Positions 20,977 through 30,482 of a DNA stretch of 64,000 nt are shown one piece after another. Position 1 is the stretch's first letter. Every line of letters starts with the position of its first letter. The notes under the pieces are model-generated. The model worked only from the letters and a program-made list of their open reading frames with translations, was not told the DNA's origin and did not search any database. The position numbers and the translations under genes were made by a program. The stretch is from Candidatus Altimarinota bacterium (GTDB lineage Bacteria; Patescibacteriota; Gracilibacteria; BD1-5; UBA6164): positions 1 to 64,000 of the forward strand of contig JAQTOS010000004.1 in assembly GCA_028713225.1 (NCBI GenBank). Direction: 5' to 3'.

Positions 20977-23900
20977 TTACACATCTACTCATTTAAGAAG
21001 ATAAGTAAATACTGATTTTTGGAAAGCTGAAGCTCTAAATTCATTAGACTCTGGAATAATAGAAGTACTTAATTGTTTTTCTTCTAGAAATTTTTTTATA
21101 TTCTGATTTTTCATAAAAGAATATAAAGTATTCATAAATTCTTGTATTCATTTAGTTTTTCCCAAATCTATATAAAGTTTATTAATAATAATCTTTATAG
21201 CTTCTTGTTCTGGACTTAATTTTAAATTATTTAGTTGATTTATATAAGTTTTTAAATGATTAATAAATATTTCTCAATTATAATCTATTTGTCATTTTAC
21301 CCCTCATTCTACACTTTTAGAGTAAACGTCCTGAGTTTGAATATTCAAATTCATTCCTTCATTCATAATTCTAAGTAAATAATTTTCTACAAAAGAATAA
21401 AAAGCATGTCTTTCTCACTGATTATTTATATGAATAACCATTTTTTCATATTTTTTCATTTCCTCAGAACTAATATTTGAATCTATTTTTTCACCTGAAG
21501 AATTCATCATTCAAGCTAATTTTTCAAAATGATTATTTAATTTAGATTCCATAAAAACTGATGATATAACCTTTCATACATAATTAGAATTATCTCAATT
21601 AGTAATTCTAATTATTTTTCTCAAAGTCCAATACATATTTTCAAAATCATCTTTACTCGGATTTTTTTTATTTACTAAAATCTTCAAATCATCAACTATT
21701 TTTAAATCTTCTTGAATTTGTTCTTGTTCACTTTCAGAAAAAGATGAAATTTTATTCTTTATATTTTTATTCTCAAGCATATCTAGAGCTTTATTCATAG
21801 TATCTTTATTTAACCATTCTTTCCATCAGCTTTGTAAAAACATAAATCTAACTTGAAAATCTCAAACAGATTGTCATTTATATTCTGTTTGCATAATAAT
21901 ATCACTATTATTAAAAGCCTGTATAATACGTTTAGTAGTAATTTTCTTATTTTTCATCATATAGGTATTATCTAATGGCTCTCATAAAGTTCTTCATATT
22001 ATGTCTGTAAAATAAGTTCACTTTTGTCCTCAATAAATTTCTCTATACATTATATTTTTTAACAAATTTCTATTTTGTTCAACACCTGTTACTTGATTAA
22101 TTACAAACTCATCAATATTTTTGATTTTTGGAGCAAGCATAAAAGATTCTCCAGACATATTTTGTAAAATTTTCTCTAACTTCGCAAAACTTATAACAAG
22201 TTTTTTTCATGAAACTATATGTCAATTTTTGTCATAAAATCAATTAAGTAATTCTTTTGTTAAATTCTTTTGTTGTAAATAATTTAGAGCAAAAATCTCT
22301 TCAATATGTGGATATTTTTTTGTATCTACTCCTTTTATAGAAGAAATTAGTCTATTAAAAACATGATATTCTGTATCTCATGGGAAAACATTCACACTTG
22401 CAAATTGCTTAATATCTTTTAATTTTTCTCAAGTTTCTCAAAGTATTTTTTTCTTATCAATTATATAAGCAGAAAAAACTTTTTCAATATTCGCTAAATC
22501 ATAATATGGAATAGTTCTATTTATTTTAAAAGCTCCTGGATTTAGATTTTGTTCATCTTGCATAAAACCAGCTATTTTCAAAGCTTTTATTTGAAGTCCA
22601 TAAATATAATTCAGTTTTTGTGTAAATTTTGGATCTTTTGGATCTAATTTTTCAAATATAACAATTTTTTCTTTTAATGCTTTTTCAACAGTTTCTCATC
22701 TTCTTACATCATAAACTCATTTTAATTCAAATTTATCTGAAGGCTTTCCAAATTCAGTTTTTCTTAAGCTAGAATCTTTCCCTGGCTCAAGTAATTCTGT
22801 TGGTAGATATGTTCACGGAGTTATAAATTCGAAGAAAAATCTAGTACGAGCATTCATTTTTTCTTTTCTATCATCATCACCACTATTCATTTGATGTTCT
22901 CAATCTATCATTAATGGTCCACTTATTTCTATTTTTGTATCTGGTTTAACAAAAATAGTACTTAATCATTTTTGATAATTTCTTGATTCCCTATCAAGTA
23001 GGATTTTTTGCCCATTAACTTTTATATGAATCATAGAATTATATTTCAAAATTCATTCTATGACTTTGGCTCTAGATTCTGGAGTAAAAGCACTTGGCCC
23101 ATAATCCAATCTAGATTCTATAAAATTAGCAATATAATCAACTAATGTAAGTTTTCTTTCTATTTTTAATTTTTCTTTTAAATCTTTTATTGAAGCTTCA
23201 TTATTTTTAATTTTTTCTAAAGCTTCATTATATTTATTTATATTTGCTATAATTGCTGCATTTGATTTAACTTTCCCTGAAACATCTTGCACTTGAGTGT
23301 TTTTAGAAAGATTTTGATTTATAGCTAGTACTGAATTATAAGTACTATTATAAATTTTTTTCAAAGCCAAAATCCGTTCTAAATCAGCATCTGTAATTTT
23401 TCTTTTAAGAGCTTTTTCTACTTGTGATTTTATTCAATCTTGACTTAAATTCGATAAAATAATTATTTTAAGTTCATCTATTTTTGCTTGATTTCAACCA
23501 GTAGCAACAGATAATCATTTACTTAAATATCTATCAGCTTTTTTTATATCTTCATTTTCATTTAAATCTGTAGATTTTAGCAATAGTGCTTTAGTTTTTA
23601 AGGCACTTGCTTTGGCTGATTCTAATTCACTACTTAAATCTTTGATTTCTTTGTTAATTTTTTCCTTATCTCAACCAAAATTACTTATTTTCCCAGGAAC
23701 AGAATAATCTTTGATTTCATAAGCTTGAAATTTCATATCAGCGTTTCAAGCAAACATAGATTGATGAGTATTATAATGTTTATCACCTTCAGGTCTTTTC
23801 CTATTATAATCAGCAACTACTCATTTAAATTTAGAAAATTTAAAATAATATGGAACCAAACTTCAAGGAACTCAATTTTTTTCTATATAATTATTTAATT

Positions 23901-24621
23901 GTATAACTCTATTATCATAGCCCTTTTGCTCAGCAATTGGATCTACTTGTCATATTTTATCTTTATCAAAAAGGCTCATCAAATCTTTGAATCTTTGATC
24001 ATATCAAATTGCTTTTAATTCTGTTGGTAAAATCCAAGCATCTAAATTTTGTTTTTTCAAAAATGCTTTTTCATCTGTTTTTGCATTCGCTATATTTATA
24101 CTTTGAGCCATCAAAGTTCTTATAAGATTAGCACAACTTACATTAGTTTCTCTGCTAGAATCAACTATTCTAGGAAGTCTTGGATCTATTTCAGCTTCTT
24201 GAGATTTTACAAAACCATTAAGAATTTTTGGTAAACCTATTGATTGTACTCTAGATGGATATAAATTTGAGTTTAATTTCAAAGTTTCTAAATCATTTTT
24301 AGTCAATTCTTGATTGATATTTAGAATTTCTTTGATTTCTTTTAATTTGCTGATATTTGTATTAAATAATTCTATATCTTTAGGAATAGATATAGTATCT
24401 CATTTTCTTATGATAATATTTTTTCATCTTACTTTGAATTCTTTTTGAAGAAGTGAATTTAGCATAACTAAATCATCGGCATTAATAGAATTATTTTTAG
24501 CAATAGCATAAATACTATCCCCATCAGTGATAGTATAATCCTTAGCATTTGATTTTATATCATCATAAACTTTATCTAAAAATTTATTATTTTGTTCACT
24601 TCCTTGTGTTTCAAGTCACAT
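20977..24621 (-). CDS. Giant LysM-domain protein (1214 aa)
   Basis: An N-terminal LysM module (about residues 27-75: YTITDGDSIYAIAKNNSINA, DDLVMLNSLL) predicts binding to peptidoglycan or another GlcNAc polymer. The rest is unrecognised. A region at about residues 110-300 contains ETNVSCANLIRTLMAQ and later HYNTHQSMFAG; a Cys and His in this setting could belong to an NlpC/P60- or amidase-like fold, but that is speculation. Helical, Lys/Glu-rich segments follow (about 320-450), then SGPLMIDGEHQMNSGDDDRKE and FFFEFITPGTYLP. There is no signal peptide at the start (MGLETQGSEQNNKF). Many glycines are TGA. Single gene, no Shine-Dalgarno sequence. Confidence 0.75.
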
Positions 24622-24700
24622 ATTTAAAATATATTAGTACTAATTTCCCTAATTTTATCATAAATTACAGAAAAAATCAAAAATATGGCTCTTTTTAAGC

Positions 24701-24743
24701 AAAAAAAGTAGTGAACGCGGGGGTGAGCGTTCACTACTTTTTT
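24701..24743. terminator. Bidirectional hairpin terminator
   Basis: AAAAAAGTAGTGAACGC and GCGTTCACTACTTTTTT pair perfectly around an eight-base G-rich loop. It lies behind the SdpI-like gene (stop at 24769) and upstream of the LysM gene. Confidence 0.85.
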
Positions 24744-24768
24744 CTTTTATTTTTTTATGTATCCTTTT

Positions 24769-25407
24769 CTAATTTTTATTTATTTTTTTATATTCAAGAT
24801 ATGAATACACAAGTAGAAATATAACAGAAGCCAAAATTGGAACTACAATAACATAGAATATATTAATTCAAGTAAATATTGCTAGTAGAAATATAAGCGC
24901 GATTATTTTAAATATTTTTCATCATAATTTATTTGTTTTTTCCCAAACAATATCATTACTAAGAGTCCAAGGAGTTCTAATCCCTATAAACCAGTTCCTT
25001 TTTGAATTGATTAATAATTCTCATACAAAATAAAATAGCACAGATATAGAAGGAATTATCATCAAATTCATATCAAATTTATATCAAAGATTCCAAGAAA
25101 GTACAATTAATGATATATATAAAAAGAATCACAAAAACACTGTTATAAAAGTATCATAATAAGTTCCAAATGTTTTTATATTTTCTTTCATTGGATCTAT
25201 TTTAGGTAAGTATGTTAAGAGTAAATAAATAGTCATAGATATTATTGGCATAATAAAAATTCACCAAAATTTCGGCATATATCAATTAACTTTTCAATTC
25301 ATATCCCAATGAGAAGCCATATGTTCAGGTAATTTACTATATAAAAATATAGGAATTATAAAAGATAGTACAATAATACCAATTTGAATTAGTTTAATTT
25401 TTTTCAT
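24769..25407 (-). CDS. SdpI/YhfL-family membrane protein
   Basis: SdpI proteins give Bacillus immunity to the SDP toxin; many relatives have no known partner. 212 residues with about six membrane helices. The N-terminal half has the DUF1648-type segment PEHMASHWDMNGKVNGYMPK. The C-terminal half has the SdpI signature RNWFIGIRTPWTLSNDIVWE followed by TNKLGGK. Glycines in these motifs are TGA. No SdpC-like toxin gene is nearby. It is a single gene with a terminator. Immunity to a membrane-active toxin is inference from the family. Confidence 0.85.
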
Positions 25408-25468
25408 AATTATTTATTTAGAAAAATATATTATTAGGACAATATTTTGTTAATAATTTATATTATTA

Positions 25469-25839
25469 TTATTCTTCATAATAATAACTATAATCAATTC
25501 ATTTCATAAACATGTCTCTATCATTTATTTTGTCAGTCAAAGCACCTTGTATCAAATGTTTAATTTTATTACTTCCAAAATATCATCCTGAGAAAAACAA
25601 TCTGTTGCATATTTTTTTCAATCTGAAGATTCTAATTTCAGTTGGCTACATTTTGTAGTCAACTGATTTCCTTCTTTTTTAAGTCTTGTCTTCATAACAC
25701 TCCAATACTTTCTTGGAGCTATACTATCTGTTAAAATAGATATAATATCAATAATAGAATACCACCATTTAGAATTGTCATCATCCCAAATAGCTCTAAC
25801 TTCCCTATCATCAAAAAATCTAATTGAAACTTTATTCAT
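25469..25839 (-). pseudogene. Broken BRO-N/antirepressor-like gene
   Basis: The first frame (ATG at 25839, TAA at 25525) gives MNKVSIRFFDDREVRAIWDD, then WWYSIIDIISILTDSIAPRK and VMKTRLKKEGNQLTTKCSQL, which is the BRO-N domain of phage antirepressors and related damage-inducible proteins. It derails after about 85 residues. A second frame, ending at 25469, reads NRLFFSG, then SNKIKHLIQGALTDKINDRD and GIDYSYYYEE, which looks coding but is out of register and I do not recognise it. So this is either a frameshifted gene or two joined fragments. It lies just outside the left direct repeat of the defence island. BRO-N genes are typical of phage and mobile DNA. Confidence 0.6.
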
Positions 25840-25865
25840 ATTTAAAATATTATTAAAATTTTAAT

Positions 25866-26006
25866 ATTAAATTACTCTAAATATATCTACTTTAAACCAA
25901 AACTCAAACTTTTATAAAATTTAAGATAGATTTAAGGTCTAAAATTTAAAACAGCAAAAAGAAGCACTTTCGTGCTTCTTTTTCGCTTAGATTTCATTTG
26001 GTGGAG
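25866..26006. repeat. Left direct repeat of the ssrA-linked island (attachment-site-like)
   Basis: Matches 32274-32428 in the same orientation. The inner 60 or so bases, holding the terminator hairpin (AAAAAGAAGCAC/GTGCTTCTTTTT), TTAGATTTCATT and the last eight bases of tmRNA in reverse (TGGTGGAG), differ by one base. The outer part (ATTAAATTACTCTAAATATA onward) is similar with small gaps. The similarity ends where the tmRNA body begins in the right copy, as expected for an att site at the 3' end of ssrA. Confidence 0.85.
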
Positions 26007-26091
26007 TTCATAAAAATGAATTTGAATGATTTTTAGAAAATAAATATATATAAATAGAAAATAAATGGTTTCTTATTTATATAATGTAAAA

Positions 26092-27120
26092 TTATTTTTT
26101 ATTTGTTATATAATCCCAAGGATTAACAGTTTTATAATCAAAATATCATAAATGTTTATGTTTCTTAATTGGATTATTATCATTAAACTCAATTATTCTT
26201 CGTCTAATATGTTCCACATTTTCTATTTTAGATACTCAAATATAAATATTTGAAACTGTGCTTCACATTATAGCATCTAAAATATGATCGTCATTCGATT
26301 TTAAGTTTGTTCATAAAATAACTAAATTTCAATTAACTTTTTTTAAAGATCTATAACAATGGTTTAAATAAGCATTATGTAATATTTTTGTCATTTTTTG
26401 TTTACTGTCTCATTCTGAAACAAATATTGGATAAATTCATTTATCTAAATTTTCCGCTATTTGAGTCATTAAACAAATATCTGTTTTACTATAAGTTTTT
26501 TTAATAATTTCATTTCCAGCATCAAATATATGTAATCATCAATGTAAATAGTTAACTTTTGAAGGAAATGAAGAATTGTTTTTATATATAACATAGTCTT
26601 CATCTAAGCTAAAATCATCTTCTCAAAATCAATCTGGAAATTTATTTGTTATTTCTTTAGTTTGTAATATTGACCAATATAAAAGTAAATCATAATTTAA
26701 TGTGTAAATTGTTTCAAAATTATCTAAAAATTTTGCACATGATATTTTTTGTTCTGAACTTATTTCAGTTGTTTTAGATGGGTGATTATTAGTAATGATT
26801 CTTACTAAATATTTTTTTAAATTTTCTAAATCATTTTTTAGTAATTCTTGTAATTCTTTATCTCATTCATAAACTTGAATTATCTTTTTTGTTTCTTCTA
26901 ACGCTCTCATAACACTTTCAAAATCTGATGTTTGTAATGATTCAAAAACTTTGTAAACTTTACTATCTTTCTCGATAATTTTATTTTCGACTGCTGAGTC
27001 TAAAAGACTGGTAAAAGAAAATCTTTTACTATCATAAGCTATACTAAACCCATTTCATAAAAGAATTTTAGGTTTATTTATTTTTCCTATTACATCCTGA
27101 AATGAAGGTAATTCTCACAT
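26092..27120 (-). CDS. SIR2-like / DUF4917-type protein, candidate antiphage NADase
   Basis: 342 residues. It shows the pattern of SIR2-like defence proteins: ILLGNGFSIAYD near residue 20 (nucleotide-binding loop), TIYTLNYDLLLYW near 140 and NYLHGGLHIFD near 195. From memory it resembles the family DUF4917 (GNGFS, NYD and LHG in this order). Related SIR2 domains in bacterial defence cleave NAD+ to stop phage growth; that activity here is inference. The C-terminal half (VNGNLVILGTNLKSNDDHIL, AIMGSTVSNIYIG) continues the Rossmann-like fold. TGA glycines are frequent. It is the last gene of a six-gene block, 28 bases behind the HEPN-type gene. Confidence 0.72.
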
Positions 27121-27148
27121 ATTTTTAAATTATTTATTAAATATAAAT

Positions 27149-28213
27149 TTATTCACTCCAATATTCATGAAATTCTTTATCCCAATAAGGAATGCTATTT
27201 TTTTCTATTTCTCATTCAAAAATAGAATCACTTCAATATAATTCTACTAATTTATACTTTTTTCAATTAATAAAATTATCTGTAGTACTTCATATATATT
27301 TATATTTTTTTCAAGGTATTAATCCTAAATCATTTCCAGAATTATTTAGATGAGTTGATCTAAAATCTTCAATTTTTCTTAAAATTTCTTCTTTTGATTT
27401 TTCATAATTATGCTTTAAATTTTGCGTAAAACTATGATTGTGCATTATTGCATTTCTAAAGTTTTCTAGTTTTTCTAAATCTTGTTTTATAGATTCAATA
27501 AAATCAATATATGGTTCGTCTTTTATTCATCTTTCAAAAATTCTTCTTTTCCAATCATCAAAACTATCGCTATCTTTCATTAATTCAGTTTTTTCTTCTT
27601 CTTTTAATTTTTTCAAATTTAGTAATTTTTTATAATCATTAAAAGAAATATAAAAAAATTCATTTTCAAAATTATCTTTTAGGTCTTCAAATTTTAAATT
27701 GTATTTTTTTGTTACATCATCAACTTCTAAATCTTTTAAGAAATCTCATATATAATAATAAGTTGTAAAAAATATATAACTTACTACTTCTCTTAAATTT
27801 ATCTCTATTTTATAAATATCTTCAAAAAATTGTTTTCTAATCTCTAAAAATCTATTATCTTCAAATTTATATATAAAATCAACCTTATCTTTCAGTAAGC
27901 TCAAAAATTTTTCTTGAAATTCATCAATTTCATCTTCATTAATATCAATAAAATTGACTTTCACTATATCATAATAATGAAGTCATACTTCCCTAGATGA
28001 ATCATATTCAAAAAATTCTTCATATCTTCAATTTCTTTCATAATCTATCCATTCTTTAGAAAATTCTTCGATATATTCATTTTTAATTTCATCGTAAAAA
28101 ACTTCTTTTTCTTTTCAAAGAAGTTCTAATGTTTCATTATAAGCATCAGAAAGTTCATCTTTCCCTTCATAATCTTCATTTGAAAGGTAATGTAGTTTTA
28201 TATAGTAAGACAT
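27149..28213 (-). CDS. HEPN-type protein with RNAIMH motif, candidate RNase effector
   Basis: 354 residues, acidic and strongly helical. LENFRNAIMHNHSF carries the R-x4-H catalytic motif of HEPN ribonucleases (R253, H258), with the usual Asn after Arg. The preceding helices (IEINLREVVSYIFFTTYYY, SIKQDLEKLENF) fit the HEPN bundle. The N-terminal 100 residues (MSYYIKLHYLSNEDYEGK) and the C-terminal tail (KKYKYIGSTTDNFINGKKYK) match no domain I know. HEPN proteins in defence systems cut RNA after infection; that is family knowledge, not shown here. It lies 5 bases after the small membrane-protein gene and 28 before the SIR2-like gene, so all are probably cotranscribed. Confidence 0.65.
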
Positions 28214-28218
28214 AATTA

Positions 28219-28638
28219 TTATTTATTTATATAATTTTCACATATTTGATAATCTTTAGCATATTTACAAAAACAGTCATAATATAATCAATGTTCTTTT
28301 AATAAACATCATAATAAGAATTTTCATTCATCTCATTCATTTAAAAATGTGTTTGCAAAATTATATATTGTGGAAGGTCATAATAAATTATTGCATGATA
28401 AAAAATCATTATTACTTTTGCTTACTTCATAACATTTTTTAAAAAAATCAGACTCATAATGTACTTCTAATGATTCATAATTAAGTTTAGTTATTTTAAA
28501 ATTGTTTTTATTGTCTTCATAAAACTTTACAGGATTATCAGTATTAATTAATTCTGCATTATTTCATCATAAATATTTTATTTCTGAAAATAAAAATATA
28601 ACTGAAATAAAAATGCTAAAATATATAAGATATTTCAT
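28219..28638 (-). CDS. Small Cys-rich secreted or membrane-anchored protein of the island
   Basis: 139 residues. The first 20 (MKYLIYFSIFISVIFLFSE) form a signal peptide or membrane anchor without a lipobox. The remainder is soluble and contains seven cysteines (KKCYEV, LSCNNLL, GCLLKEH, YYDCFCKYAK, QICENY), which suggests disulfides outside the membrane. Not recognised. It stops 5 bases before the HEPN-type gene. A sensing or anchoring role in the defence block is possible but unsupported. Confidence 0.6.
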
Positions 28639-28666
28639 AAAAAATAAACTTTAAAAAATAAATAAA

Positions 28667-29101
28667 CTAATCTAAATCAAATCAAATTCTTCTTGCCTCT
28701 TTGTGTTCTTTTTGTTTTTTCAACGAAATCAAAGAAATGTTAATTTGGCTTATATGTTGTAAAATCTGCACTGGTCAATTTTCGGTTTTTCAATAAAAGA
28801 TTATCATATCAGGATTAGAACTTTTAACTTTTGTAATATAAAAAGTATTATAATTTGATGATATTAAAGCTCATCAAATTTCATGATTTTCATCTAAATT
28901 TTCTTCAAAAATTTTTATCTGTTCCATAATTCTATCAAACAAATATGATGAAGGATTATTTTTTCTATATTGAGATTCAAAAATTCATGACATATCAATA
29001 TTTATCATATTTTCATTAAAATTTGGTAAATTCATTTTTGGTATATCAATTTTTGGTATATTAATTTTTGGTAAATTGATATTTAAATCTTTAAAATTCA
29101 T
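28667..29101 (-). CDS. Small protein of the island, possibly DUF6173-like
   Basis: 144 residues. The N-terminus is a short repeat of a four-residue unit (LPKINIPKIDIPKMNLP), which may be extended or a binding strip. The second half, GALISSNYNTFYITKVKSSN and IIFYGKTENGPVQILQHISQ with an end in ARRIGFDLD, resembles the family I remember as DUF6173; this is not certain. No signal peptide or membrane helix. It follows hsdS by 14 bases in the same operon. Confidence 0.6.
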
Positions 29102-29115
29102 ATTTTCAAAAATTA

Positions 29116-30450
29116 CTAAACTAAAATCATCTCTTCAACTTCCCTTTTCGCACTCTCATAAACTTCAAAAGCTTCTTTTTCCAAAACCTTAGCTTTTTCA
29201 ATTCTACTTTTAACTTCCAAAGCAATTTTTTCTTGAATTTCTAAAGGTGGTAAAGGTAAAAATATTGAAAGTAAATTTTCATTATTTATATATTTTATAG
29301 TTGCAACTGATGAAACTCTGTCAAAAAATCAAACTAAAATTTTATTATTCAAAAATATTGAAACATAATCAGCTAAAATGTTTTCTTTTAATCTTAAAGC
29401 TGAAACATTTTGATTTATCGCTATTTTTCAAACATTGTTTATCGTTGAAACTCAAATAGTTCAAGCAATACAAACTATAACATCATTTAATTCTGAATAA
29501 GTTAATTTACTACTAAATTCTTCTTTTACATATTTTACATCATCTAAATTTATATTATTTTTTTCTAAATTTGTATTTCTAAAAAATATTATTCAGTTTT
29601 CTCAGTAAGGTTCACTTGTTGAAAGTGGTGTAGTTCAAGTAATAATCTTTTCTTTTATTTCATTCAATTTTTTTACTTCATAATTCCCATTTCTAAGCAT
29701 TTTTTCCAACTCCAAAAACTTCGGATTATTATAAAAACTATCAATTCTTTTTGTATCTCCTAATTCACTCAAGCTTAAACCAAAAACTTTTTTTTCTTCA
29801 ACTTCTTTATATTCAATTCAAAGCTCACTTAAAACAAAATCATCAATACTTTCAAACAAAGTTTTTGCTTCTTTTTCTTTTCTCTTTTTCTCATTCAAAG
29901 CAAAATCCATTTTTTCAACAATTTGATTTTGAATCTCTAAAGATAATAGTGGTATTTTTAGCTCAGAAATTTTTTGATTATTAATATAAGGCTGAGCATT
30001 TACAGTAGAATTTCATAGTAATTGTTTTTGTCATAAATCAGAATATAAAAATATAGTAACAAATTTATCAATAAATCTTTTATCTTTTATTCTAATTCTT
30101 GCTACATTTTGATTTATATTCGCTTCTTCTTCTAAATTATAATATCAAACTTTTCATATTGTTGCTCATACACTTGCAATTAAAATATCTCATTTTATGA
30201 TTTTTGATCTATTTAATTTTTCATGGAAATCTTGAGAAATAAATTGAGATTTTTGTATTTCAAATAAATCAAAATCTGCTGATTTTAAATATAATATTCA
30301 TTCTTTTTCAAAATTTCATCAACTTGGTGTACTTCAACTTTGTATTTTTTCAGAAATTTCTCATAAAAGAACAAAAGAATTGAAATTTATATTTCATATT
30401 CCACCTTGAAAATATTCTACATCAAATCTTTCCAACTGCCCCTGACTCAC
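29116..30450 (-). CDS. hsdS: Specificity subunit of a Type I/IIB-like restriction-modification system
   Basis: 444 residues with two target-recognition domains. TRD1 starts LGEISEKIQSGSTPSGGNFE; TRD2 starts KLNEIKEKIITGTTPLSTSE. Each is followed by the helical conserved region (LLSLEIQNQIVEKMDFALNE; LPPLEIQEKIALEVKSRIEK). The two halves recognise the two parts of a split DNA target. The most plausible start is GTG at 30450 (VSQGQLERFDVEYF); there is no ATG before the first domain. The start lies in the loop of a hairpin that begins 2 bases past the stop of the methylase gene. Many glycines are TGA. Confidence 0.9.
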
Positions 30451-30480
30451 TATGAAAATAGTATTTTTAAAGTCAGGGGC
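30438..30480 (-). promoter_or_regulatory. Hairpin covering the hsdM-hsdS junction
   Basis: GCCCCTGACT and AGTCAGGGGC form a 10-bp perfect GC-rich stem, with an inner ACTAT/ATAGT stem. The GTG start of hsdS (30448-30450) lies between the stems. There is no T run, so this is not a usual terminator. It may couple or limit hsdS translation. Confidence 0.55.
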
Positions 30481-30482
30481 TA

